From contig NZ_AP023081.1 of the NCBI RefSeq assembly GCF_026072635.1, forward strand, positions 2,006,501 to 2,070,500: 64,000 nucleotides of DNA, given 5' to 3'. Below are positions 61,301 to 64,000 of the stretch, piece after piece (positions within the stretch are counted from its first letter, which is position 1; each line of letters starts with the position of its first letter). The DNA comes from Pseudomonas solani. Lineage in GTDB: Bacteria; Pseudomonadota; Gammaproteobacteria; Pseudomonadales; Pseudomonadaceae. The notes under the pieces are model-generated. The model saw only the letters and a program-made list of their open reading frames with translations. It searched no databases and was not told the origin of the DNA. A program made the translations under genes and the position numbers.

Positions 61301-64000
61301 CGGCCGGCGGCGGTGCGTCGATCCACAACTGGGTGCCTGCCAGCAGGGTGCTGGCCGGTTGCAACAGCAGGCCCACGTCCTGGTCGATGCCGTTGTCGGC
61401 GTGCAGGTTGAGGATGCGCTGGCTGCGCAGGGTCTGGCCCTGCCAGGTGGCTTCGAGGCGCAGCACCAGCACGCCATCGGCGGCGACCTGGGGCATGGGC
61501 ACGGCCAGTTCCACCACCTCGTCGCCGTCGGCGGCGCGGGTCAGGGTACGGGCTGCCGGGTTGCCGGCATGTTGCGGGTTGCCGGCGATATCCAGGTTCA
61601 GGGTGGCCTGTTCCAGTTTGCGCATGCGCACCCGCACCGGGATGGTTTCGCCGGCCTGGACATCGAGACCATCGGCCGGAACCAGGAAGCTCAGCTCCGG
61701 CGCACCGGCACGGCTGTCGTAGGGCTGCAGGGTGACACTGGCCGGCGCACTGGCCAGGCCGTTGAGGTCGATGGCGCGGGCCACCACGCGGATCGGCTGG
61801 GTCGCTTCGGCAGCGATCGGCAGGCGCAGGCGGCTCGGGTCGGCCAGGCGCTGGCAGGCCTGGGCGTCGGCGAAGGGATCGGCGCTGTGGCTGTCGACGC
61901 AGGCTTCGACACGGTCGATGCCGTAGCGGTCGTAGCTGCGCAGGATGATCTCGGTGATCTCGCCACGGGGCACGAACTCGCCGTCCAGCGGGGCGATGAT
62001 GGACAGCTGCGGCGGGGTGCGATCCGGCTGCAGGTCGTAGCCCACCGGGAAGTAGCGGTAGCTTTCCTGGCCGGCCAGGCCGAAGCCCACGCGCAGTTCG
62101 GCAGTGATCGGGGTGGCCGTGGTCGGCGCGCCCGGCAGGTCACGCAGACGCGGGTGCGGCAGGCTCAGGCTGGCCAGGCCGCTGGCGCGGTCGAAGCTGG
62201 CGGCCTGGTAGCGGCCGTCCAGCAGGCGCACTTCGGTGCTGCGTACCAGGTCCAGGTCGCCGCTGATGGCGAAGCGCAGCTCGGCCGGGGTGCTCTCTTC
62301 CACCGGCGTGGGCGCGGTGCTGAAGGAAGCCAGGGTCAGGTCCGGGGCGCTGATCTCGGCGTCGAAGCGGCGGTCGATGCTGTTGCGGCCGTCACTGGCG
62401 CGCAGCAGCAGGCTGAAGCCCTGGTACTCGCCGTTGAGGTCGAGGCTGAACTCGCCCTTCTGCACCGGTACCCAGTCGGTCTTCCAGGTCTGGCCGCCAT
62501 CGGCGGACAGGCGATAGGCGAAGGCGATCTTGTCGGCGGCCAGCAGGTTGTCCTGGGCGCTGACCAGGAAGCCGTAGCGGCTGCCGGTTTTCAGGCGTAC
62601 CGCCGGGCTCAGCGCGCGGCCGTCCTGCAGCTTGATCTGCAGGGAGTCGTAGCGCGGGGCCAGGCGGTCTTCGGCCTGGAACACGCCGTTGTAGGCGCCG
62701 GCCTTGATCAGCGTGTTGTCGCGGGCGGGGTTGCCGGCAGCGTCGCGGATACCGGTCAGGACGACCTGGTAGAGGGCGTTGGCCTCCAGCTGGGCGTCGG
62801 CGCGCAGGCGCAGCTCCAGGCGGTTGCCCTGGGTGATGAGCGGCTGGAAGCGGGCGCTGACGTCTTCACTCGGCTGGGCGTGGGTCTCGTAGTCCTTGAA
62901 CACCTTGGTGACGCTGACGCCCTGCACCTGCAGCGGTTCATCGGCTTCCAGCACCAGCGGCTGGGACGCGCCGAGGGCGGCGATCAGGCGCACGCTCGGG
63001 GCGCTGTCGTCCACGGCGGTGAGCCATTGGGCCGGGGCGCTGTCGACGCGCTCGCCACTGGATTCGCGGAGGACCGAAACCTGGTACTGCCAGCCCGGCT
63101 GGCTGGCCGGGGTGACGAAGTTCAGGCCGTCGTCGGCCAGGGTGAAGGCCACGCGGTTGCTGGCGGTGGGCTGGATGCCCTGGCCGGCCGGGTACCAATG
63201 CAGGCTGAGGCCTTCGGACAGGCCCTGGGCGGCGATGTGCACCTGGGTGCCACCGGCGTCGCTGACCACCTGGCCGGCGGCATGGGCGGACTGCACCGCG
63301 TCGATGGCCAGCGGGGTGACCACGGCCAGGGCGGTGGGCAGGGTGGCGCGTTCGTCGCCGTAGCGGGCCTGCAGGCTGTAGAGGCCGGCCTGGTCCATCT
63401 GCAGGCGGAAGCTCAGCTGGTCGCCGGCGGCGTTGGCGCGCAGCTGGCTGCGGCCGAGTACGCGGTCACCGACCTGGAGTTCGTCGATCAGTTGCAGCTG
63501 GCGACCCTGCAGCACGTAGTCGCGCGGCACGCCGCTGATGCTGCGGTTGGGTTGCAGGCTGTCCAGGCGGACCTGGGCGGCGCCGAAGAAGTCCACGGCA
63601 TCCACCAGCCACGGCAGGTCGATGTGCACCTCGGCGCCTTGCAGCCAGTCCAGCGGCGCCTGGCTCAGTTGCAGGCGGTAGAGGCCGGCCGGCTGGAAGC
63701 TCGGCTGCTGCACCAGGGCGCGCAGTTCGCGGCCCAGCAGCTGGGATTCGCTGGCGATGCTGTCGCCGCTGGCCGAGGACAGCGCCAGGCGCGCCTCGCG
63801 CCAGGCGTATTCGGCACCGGCCAGACGCAGGCCCAGCGGCTCGTCGGCGGCGGCCAGGCTTTCCGGGGCCAGGCCCCAGGCGTTGTTCATCGGCACGCTG
63901 GCGTTGAAGTAGTTGCCGCCGTTGCTCCATTCCAGCAGGTCGCCGTGCAGCTCCAGCTGCCCCAGGGAGCCCACGGTGTCGTTGGCGACGGTGATAGCCG
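43395..64000 (-). CDS. Giant exported-type protein, partial (>6,860 residues; N-terminus off right edge)
   Basis: The frame is open from its stop at 43395 to the window edge, over 20.6 kb without a break. The true start lies beyond 64000, and the GTG at 63974 is internal. Order from the visible N-terminal side: Ig-like domains (about 61.0-64.0 kb), a beta-propeller-like stretch (60.2-61.0), more Ig-like domains, a second propeller-like stretch (57.4-59.0), Big_1-like domains (54.7-57.0), then modules of TSP3 block, Ig domain (TQAPxV...) and carboxypeptidase-regulatory domain, interspersed with a GATase-like domain, a discoidin-like domain and four copies of an unrecognised domain. The C-terminal ~200 residues (DADGMETSRVLKQSGF to DIVPS) are propeller-like. 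It would be extracellular and calcium-bound. It is first in the visible operon, followed by two PpiC-like lipoproteins. Confidence 0.9.
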   Translation of the reverse strand, partial: AITVANDTVGSLGQLELHGDLLEWSNGGNYFNASVPMNNAWGLAPESLAAADEPLGLRLAGAEYAWREARLALSSASGDSIASESQLLGRELRALVQQPSFQPAGLYRLQLSQAPLDWLQGAEVHIDLPWLVDAVDFFGAAQVRLDSLQPNRSISGVPRDYVLQGRQLQLIDELQVGDRVLGRSQLRANAAGDQLSFRLQMDQAGLYSLQARYGDERATLPTALAVVTPLAIDAVQSAHAAGQVVSDAGGTQVHIAAQGLSEGLSLHWYPAGQGIQPTASNRVAFTLADDGLNFVTPASQPGWQYQVSVLRESSGERVDSAPAQWLTAVDDSAPSVRLIAALGASQPLVLEADEPLQVQGVSVTKVFKDYETHAQPSEDVSARFQPLITQGNRLELRLRADAQLEANALYQVVLTGIRDAAGNPARDNTLIKAGAYNGVFQAEDRLAPRYDSLQIKLQDGRALSPAVRLKTGSRYGFLVSAQDNLLAADKIAFAYRLSADGGQTWKTDWVPVQKGEFSLDLNGEYQGFSLLLRASDGRNSIDRRFDAEISAPDLTLASFSTAPTPVEESTPAELRFAISGDLDLVRSTEVRLLDGRYQAASFDRASGLASLSLPHPRLRDLPGAPTTATPITAELRVGFGLAGQESYRYFPVGYDLQPDRTPPQLSIIAPLDGEFVPRGEITEIILRSYDRYGIDRVEACVDSHSADPFADAQACQRLADPSRLRLPIAAEATQPIRVVARAIDLNGLASAPASVTLQPYDSRAGAPELSFLVPADGLDVQAGETIPVRVRMRKLEQATLNLDIAGNPQHAGNPAARTLTRAADGDEVVELAVPMPQVAADGVLVLRLEATWQGQTLRSQRILNLHADNGIDQDVGLLLQPASTLLAGTQLWIDAPPPAGMNDFSRDSTLDLFDPADAGSAAARLAFSDQRQVWNSLTQGAGLRLAATLRDRSGHEKALERSLTKLGYLQAESRREAIETGYQASHLTRLPGLADGAAWAENAQRDGYRIRTLVGQVESRDSGRIRQLAFTGTGLVAQVRRDGQDYLRFWRWQGDAWLAAVEQPIAGTLLGGSGDLLFVRHGQQLGGYAVDGGAMAELVGLSLADEIRQVQLDGQRLLVLTDKGLEWLQLDDSRLPQLVRRASLALPGRLGFALDGERLVTWTATEATRFKPLLDADGWRLGDATVLAVDGQVQRARFDGELAWLRVSNDLHGDSWQAWRDGERLGALAGERQDLAFTAGRLVSLQLRDGVQQLVVEPLKVAAAPAVTLAAKAVRLPFGVLVGGLPAAAETALGQADLSLRDGADKPLAAQAFWYQGELDTYLGEAFPQGRAWLLANPPATLRLVLQDHAGEQSLDLAVPAATVAAADLVPDQGAVLVAGARLPLAAAFNAGSEGAGASLTREGQAQPAVNGLRQRFSWIGLPASGEARYGWQDAAGARDIGLFTKANQSTSAITLSGAGNNQVFAEGSSLSLAYQVGDVPAWVELELLSFNGQSVQRILDAGQQGRFSLRLPQVAVQESYVLRARAYFPGDFHYSEQQLNLRVAPAQQLPQPQLAGLPSLLYAGSRVDLSLNGVDAARFRMSLEALDQNDRLLASGAGSLGLRLPAGIRELRVRALIDDELGNRQEQRWSAPVVDAWNLQSESARLPFDLMLPQVGGYWLARGAELHDAQGLRQRLDGPIAAMDNLQRYLLLSIKGFGLTLLDPQDGLRSAGSLAVAAPLNHLAVQGERVLGASGRDLYWFDALGSQLKASGTQTLGAEVRQLLARNDGFLVLTAGQVLRLSSSGQVIASFSGENLLAMARSGDQLQVSDAAGRLWRLDAALKGTSVQLGAAAKRLFALPGQLLALADGRLQLIDLATRQSIADWSLGNAPVAAAQWTGGRLWLGGSEGLVLRPQAGSAGFPLLHDSRSLATPTRGSVEDLGLRDGQVLVAADNFGAQLLRQDDAGSWQSTLYPSQAFTQAASQVASAGDLWFLAQDQQQQVVALSRSTLAAQTVFAQTPVNDLAIARGQLLVASGGSLQIAPLDNLTNPASRRSLLVNAQESLRQLSAHGSRVVALSESGRVFLVDLRSDARQPVSELSAQLGGEVRQLAFTGDALFYISAERAWRYDLRSGQRSELLAGASASQLYLGGNLLWIEQPQAQGVRLLALDPASGQAMANGELLLAQRISALAVENNRLAVGLGSQGVLVYELPYGLGASTTSLLEPLAGSHLQAAQALALGLAEDGLRGVEFSINGQPAGTLGQGLGATQLRLPASLPGGQSMELGLRLEDAYGVIRQGTARDLFLEPGDGVANPFSIALVADEHSWLPLPLTVSAQVSGSQQPLAQVEFLVAAGSNGPWQRVALRSAQPYQASLALDSSFSGQYLKARAVDVFGNSAESAAKRFYRHQDTKAPTVSLGYQGSAVFKDNNRAVRGYPFTVTAQMADEEGALDKATLMRNGQVVAVAFGQNQLSYQDAATSLGEQVYNVEVRDRAGNVSSADLRVTVIDDAFPEVTTLNLPAEVIERGRFDVQLAARDDVGLKGVDLLWNGFTDHYDVSGTTLNRSFSVQDRRTERVASSVNQPFKVRLTDSRGQVSESPAQNLRVVRDRAPDATALQLSLPARGVYGGLVTLQLNNLNALDDTGGLGLRVLQLVGSERKELFSCLREDSGNFRCGNGAYWNGHSRDLRMPEAVLPGDSFRVQVEFTDRIGQQTLSREYAVALTQSPNQLRFKAVQGSDNPDQARVQERPIYRVQVLDAAARPVPEQPVQWRLRRLVDGYVENLGTSNSDSGGYASLTFNADRSLGDYLLWADLPQFTQVARAEKALGLLAGPTRNLLLSYLPPVAAGETLTLDIQSQDLVLNPVTDDQSSLLVVTLPAADYHAQPGAGIQIGSTTLNGQTVERVQVTVKDGRARLNLQVGQKAGQFSLPLSSNGNSIRYTYDARGNVNCCYSNLDLTVLPAVASHLRLLNDQGRVQDDGAVLTRGIKQDVRLQLMLQDRFGNPITQVDGKPANLAVNVQASGSALVDGKAGGTTVQLSAGQGWMAISDETFEEVTVSLAGPVQALPNLDLTSRFRISFTVQPPEVVRALIEARQGTALRAYFDFDEPVRLASGDALKFFEGNAARGGSATLSSDGRTLTFDAQPALALGRCYRYDTTGSGLRGVARDDQVREQGAELCAPHALFSVAGPLKVLAGQSIQIPLTLADNISWYNVANGRAELAGTSQGFNWYYSPTRTLTVPALFSAANDPIADGALLPLTLSGTLPGTPVKPVVLGNALKLQVFDPVGDFDGDGLSNKLEMETQGLDPALRDSDGNGIDDGAEDLDGDGLSNLEEAALGTKLRVADTDGDGLSDGAEVRTHHTDPLKVDTDEDGLSDGAEVSNIPASSPLKKDTDGDGIPDPLELQMGLNPSDPADGQADKDNDGLSNAREAQLGTLINNPDSDGDTLLDGVEVDQKGTDPLKADTDGDGLRDDEDAEPLVKDTQAPRVGLDNPKVGQTLIKGLRMTLVPTLQDNGRVTKVAFRLNGAQIALVNAAPFTYSLNLPSDADSLRLEIIATDTNNNVGSSGEHSFALVQDPLTTVIGRVLDSNGQPVVGAQLDVGGQTAVSGGDGSFVITRVPVAPGVVSVIASGLLGNQAVTAVSAPTDPVWGGTTDVGTITLQQPKVRVGYFNARFNAGQPSQRLIIERAGYEPVQVSNLASFDLSQVDMLMVDSSRDYYGNGNYSSNRAKVFAFVQNGGTLLFSENYNTSSNAVLADVPGQPAESVWTGSSIRLTPVLRWSDASESRVGSWWPYRNTSYSGHAYMPMDKLAPGTAPLMFTGTRAEKRVVAIRYAYGAGQVYFGFTPTESGRPGDNDPLFTIYHPGILVMMHELTLKDSDNDGLKDVYEYANGTSAFIADRDGDGLLDGFEVKYGFNPLVAGEQNLDSDGDGLSNLREQELGTHPRQVDSDEDGLTDGAEVNQHNSDPLSEDGDYDRVLDAQEVQYKANPRKADSDDDGIPDYEEINNYGTRPDLADTDGDGLSDFIELKGPYADILNPRNAQDAGQDYDNDGLSNKQELLETLTNPKVADTDGDGLSDGVEVARGLNPLDADMDKDGLLDGEDSAPTEKDTQAPTVSLVSPAAGASLAHGQQLRLRADASDDGRVASVTFYVNGVAVATYDRAPYQHVIRVPAVGAQLDIEASARDTNGNESRSGVRRLSLVDDAGTQVTGRVLDGNGRAVEGAQVTLVDGYEAARIKPVSYTLDQGTDCWHYCYGDDYGRQLIDGQLGVAGYAADLGAGGAYEWLGWSDRTLNVDFDFGRVVSLTSLKVGSTQNTLSDYVLPSFDVLQKVGNDWVPVGTLNTAPSNANNRDRMSLDAHAQLTLSGLNINSRYVRVSFRANGPWTLVDEVAFSNGTGPMPSSATVTSDSQGRFTLSASTLALEPRVKAEARFGNQLVSATSEVFELARGSSSDIGDLVLAAHGRTAFEPIEERHVAAAEESTYFNREVNNSVRWDFNTYGGINNGTYASNWTFSGAQYLVVNGNNYNSNTYRTRLDGRELIYPAKQLGNVMVSRKVYVPANQNYARFINVLENPSDQPVTVPFYVYGNFYATRPVVQTSSGDAGFDPEDSYLLTDDVAPDSGLYAAGVVIGGTDAPLRPVSTWLSGNQYRANYQVTLAPRSRQVLVQYLVQDASRERARSTLEQLANSDVQEPNLTLEEQRGIVNWTTQADSDGDGLADALEYLLGLDPLKADSDGDGLRDGFEQRYGFAAKLANGEAVEDTDGDGLNNLQEQDAGSHPRVADTDGDGLTDGAEVLVHHSSPLTRDTDLDRVLDADEVARGTRPDLADTDGDGLSDYAELFNHGTDPLKADSDDDGLPDKYEVDNNLLNVGAQDDTDGDGLSNLAEFQAGTSPRNVDTDGDELLDGWEVLGTPPSDPLKADGDNGGRRDINERFVDGTDPKVAADDRANINGYRTAKDENNRDWNFYYSGDLRSTTGGAVDPNYWANQLFVNGNQYGYSYNHATSSANGREYHYEGRRLGNLVVSRRVLVPSVGGAYARYLEILDNPSGTEQVVTLRLQSYYGANDAQTAIVTSSGDDQLTIADDYLALRDSATPTRPVLLQVLGGNANRRQGTSLVSRNGRQWLAEYQVRIPAGERRVVMHFSTLEGSADAAMQTGARLRSLKGLGLDNLDPTLAGKVVNFFAFYDQDEDGLSDADEARLGTDPANPDSDHDGIPDGKDSEPLVPDATAPNVTFQPLEPARRYGGQPLDVTALISDNGLVAKVELLQDGLLRETRTSGGTQTFTVILPNQDSTLLQVRATDSNGNVRTADLTVAVATVPELQVSGRVQDVLGKGIAGALVRVKGIETTTDAQGHYQLQVLTTDTALKVQATALFGKQPMFAQVLAQVPVDSEDVRVEPLVLKALPRQVRDPITDAELSYEGNVGFAYNLNNGYRWDIQGNGTINDGTSDAYDGGQYLTVNEQGFPSISTGLLRLAGREVTLPAQAMGNGVLKVSRSIYVPESGSYARFIERIENTGDQELTIPVRINGNLGSDGSTYTIATSSGDQAFTTADNWLLTDDGSNGGGDPAVGLLFSSASAKVRPTFVMRSGDDYSVTYNLTLKPHSRQVLMHYAVQNYSRTEAERVLRELASATFEDVGVTQEEVQDLVNLSDLVDSDNDGLPDADEIPLGLDPENPDVDGDGIPDGRDPEPSVPDTQAPSVSIAHSEGPFYPGDPITLTFDVQDAGIVGEVELLMDGEQQAVFNGVGQHQQQLTLPGEGTVRFEVRATDSNHNVGRQTLELDVVAVPPSSIAGRVVNELGVPLADVQVSLSRNQDQGGEVPAFMARLLGDSSTVTTGADGRFLFEDLNRRENAQWLIKLDKDVLGYPVHAEQAVQLNIDGSYDAGDVMLGGEDNYVEPLSGDLGQRYDDPNTQLDLQLPADFAFADKALTIRVHDQQVEIGGSNGIQDIPLQRLVENDQGSQAFHLATLPDRLVLTWTDWGREGVSSDELVDVQTVIHRDGRIENRYYKLPLNGWHCGLQTRTRFAHGEWYGAVDSQNLPSVNGRLVYPDYAIQQSGYCNFDLHGYTVTYVPTAEGNYRMDVDRLPGHADTDGDGLSDIRETLLGTRLDVIDSDSDGLDDYFELNYGPAPLEANPEAAGEDWDDDGLSNLEEQEHGTNPYSSDTDGEGLSDADEVRLHHTDPTRQDTDGDWLNDREEVENNADPLKADTDGDGLNDYQEVRQYGTRPDKRDSDDDGMEDPFEVEYGMDGTSPDGDEDGDGLSNIEEFRQGTHPRLLDGDGDGLPDKLELELGLSPNKFDSDGGGRGDGDELFADGTDPENRADDRLPLGQGDSPSMQMEAGLSLFVEQNGRVRIQRTDGSGNLGVEYALELEGLGNSQAGVAARVQAAPLQPQLYSRMGDEPIWRSPLKAVDAGLLVSREYYAPATGRSFLRVLDRYYNVSGQARTIAPILSSRPHYWGPGNLQQTSSGDDQLTADDSWLSLRKRTYGEQGNMPGPISTVHVFADPAGRASLNSDELYSDAYYSWRIGYRFEIPANEHRVVMSFLAVENAEAGAQDMASVLQGLSENALKGISAADRERLVNFTPCRDDDLDLLCNAAEAQHGSSDSNPDSDGDGFNDALEVQVGSDPSDPASLPEFEVFGLEDADGMETSRVLKQSGFTGPMTTAGDLNGWYVSLDVDNNGDLWTATSGSSEGFGYEAYELPSLGRLDDSAWASPSGQLLDDARGNLAYMLMSENIDDQDFLTLSQLRRTSWGQNEVQVLSQHEADLRCGAGLAQWQGEPLLLNGCSLSRLSANNGWVTLAELTFGDGFGSAPKVLSMDDMPQAGGAMLLVEDEVDGNVRRSLGFVDLKTGQVKRLGEVPIGVKAISVKFRGFQNQPKWPIDIVPS
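44300..45055 (-). repeat. Copy 4 of an unrecognised domain in the giant protein
   Basis: The most divergent copy: begins MQMEAGLSLFVEQNGRVRI, keeps LVSREYYAP, QQTSSGDDQLTADDSWLSL and HRVVMSF, and leads through RLVNF into a short TSP3 block. Confidence 0.7.
45070..45800 (-). repeat. TSP3 block 6 of the giant protein
   Basis: Runs from GHADTDGDGLSDIRETLLG to DGTDPENRADDR, with about a dozen DxDxDGxxD calcium-loop units. Unlike the array at 36.75-39.7 kb the units are well diverged from each other. Confidence 0.85.
47095..47815 (-). repeat. Copy 3 of the unrecognised domain in the giant protein
   Basis: Begins ELSYEGNVGFAYNLNNGYRW; shares YLTVN, LAGREV, VSRSIYVPESGSYARFIERI, ATSSGDQAFTTADNWLLTDD and HSRQVLMHYAV with the other copies, and leads into a short TSP3 block. 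Confidence 0.8.
48500..49220 (-). repeat. Copy 2 of the unrecognised domain in the giant protein
   Basis: Begins NINGYRTAKDENNRDWNFYY; shares FVNGNQY, VVSRRVLVPSVGGAYARYLE, VTSSGDDQLTIADDYLALRD and ERRVVMHFS, and ends KVVNFF before TSP3 units. Confidence 0.8.
49215..49940 (-). repeat. TSP3 block 3 of the giant protein
   Basis: Runs from ADSDGDGLADALEYLLGLDP to DGTDPKVAADDR and links copies 1 and 2 of the unrecognised domain. Confidence 0.85.
49940..50625 (-). repeat. Copy 1 of the unrecognised domain in the giant protein
   Basis: Begins NREVNNSVRWDFNTYGGINN; contains YLVVNGNNY, LDGRELIYPAKQLGNVMVSR, VYVPANQNYARFINVLENPS, QTSSGDAGFDPEDSYLLTDD and SRQVLVQYLV, and ends GIVNW before TSP3 units. 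Confidence 0.8.
50870..51345 (-). other. Discoidin (F5/8 type C)-like domain in the giant protein
   Basis: The stretch from DCWHYCYGDDYGRQLIDGQL through EWLGWSDRTLNVDFDFGRVV and SRYVRVSFRANGPWTLVDEV has the jelly-roll pattern of discoidin-type carbohydrate-binding domains. Binding specificity is unknown. Confidence 0.55.
51735..52435 (-). repeat. TSP3 block 2 of the giant protein
   Basis: Runs from KDSDNDGLKDVYEYANG to DGLLDGEDSAPTEKDTQAP. It links the GATase-like domain to the next Ig and regulatory-like domains. Confidence 0.85.
52440..53065 (-). other. GATase/flavodoxin-like domain in the giant protein
   Basis: VRVGYFNARFNAG, then FDLSQVDMLMVDSSRDYYGN, AKVFAFVQNGGTLLFSEN and VVAIRYAYGAGQVYFGFTP follow the strand-helix pattern of class I glutamine amidotransferase-like domains found in large surface proteins. 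No catalytic Cys-His pair is evident, so it is probably structural. Confidence 0.5.
53610..54205 (-). repeat. TSP3 block 1 of the giant protein
   Basis: Runs from GDFDGDGLSNKLEMETQG to DEDAEPLVKDTQAP. It is the first calcium-loop block from the N-terminal side and marks the switch from Ig/propeller architecture to the TSP3-Ig-regulatory modules. Confidence 0.85.
57410..58990 (-). other. Beta-propeller-like region B in the giant protein
   Basis: Short blades recur: LGAEVRQLLARNDGFLVLTA, ASPN-less turns such as GDQLQVSDAAGRLWRLDAAL, GRLWLGGSEGLVLRPQ, VRQLAFTGDALFYISAERAW and ISALAVENNRLAVGLGSQGV. The spacing of roughly 40 residues suits a WD/LVIVD-type propeller, with more than one propeller possible. 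Confidence 0.6.
60230..60960 (-). other. Beta-propeller-like region A in the giant protein
   Basis: Blades such as RIRQLAFTGTGLVAQVRRDG, LLGGSGDLLFVRHGQQLGGY, IRQVQLDGQRLLVLTDKGLE and GRLGFALDGERLVTWTA recur at 40-45 residue intervals, as in region B. Confidence 0.6.

Noticed and set aside
63972..63974. GTG at 63974 as the start of the giant protein
   Set aside because: The frame continues upstream (reading ITVANDT) to the window edge without a stop, there is no signal peptide after the GTG, and no ribosome site is seen.

Overview
The window looks like a chromosome segment of a high-GC gammaproteobacterium of the Pseudomonas type. The reasons are the paired gabD/gabT genes (GabT at 426 residues), a tRNA-Arg(CCG), pseudomonad-style intergenic palindromes, a compact EFGHIJKLM type II secretion operon, and many XRE, AraC, TetR, LysR and Crp regulators each beside a small metabolic gene. 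This placement is inferred from gene content only.

From 1 to 18.4 kb lie ordinary small transcription units. These are a divergent membrane protein and XRE regulator pair with a perfect palindrome between them; an exported protein of unknown function; an Mpo1-like protein; a Crp/Fnr regulator; a short chemotaxis transducer; an AraC regulator divergent from a fatty acid desaturase, with a rubredoxin just downstream; a lone outer-membrane barrel; a TetR regulator divergent from an SDR-fold protein that has lost its catalytic Ser and Tyr; an HCCA-isomerase-like protein; a receiver-HDOD protein; gabD-gabT; the tRNA; and a LysR regulator divergent from two SDR genes. A truncated AlbA/ATP-binding-type gene and a set of palindromes (17.8-18.75 kb) mark a small scar.

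From 18.75 to 26.2 kb, on the minus strand, is a tightly packed T2SS operon, gspE-F-G-H-I-J-K-L-M. It has no gspC, gspD or gspN in the window.

From 26.5 kb to the right edge every gene is on the minus strand and reads toward the T2SS. In transcription order: a giant protein of more than 6,860 residues whose N-terminus lies beyond the window (beta-propellers, Ig-like domains, seven thrombospondin type 3 blocks and four copies of a domain I do not recognise); two overlapping PpiC/SurA-like lipoproteins; a ~2,480-residue secreted protein with two MshQ-like N-terminal domains and 13 near-identical 75-residue TSP3 units; a 2,066-residue exported protein ending in a putative PD-(D/E)XK nuclease domain; and a TTG-started 450-residue protein overlapping its end. 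GC falls sharply over the toxin-like tip and the last gene. The best reading, which is inference, is a calcium-dependent surface or secreted assembly with dedicated periplasmic chaperones, a swappable toxin tip and a candidate immunity gene, placed beside the T2SS that may export it. I consider this the unusual system in the window.
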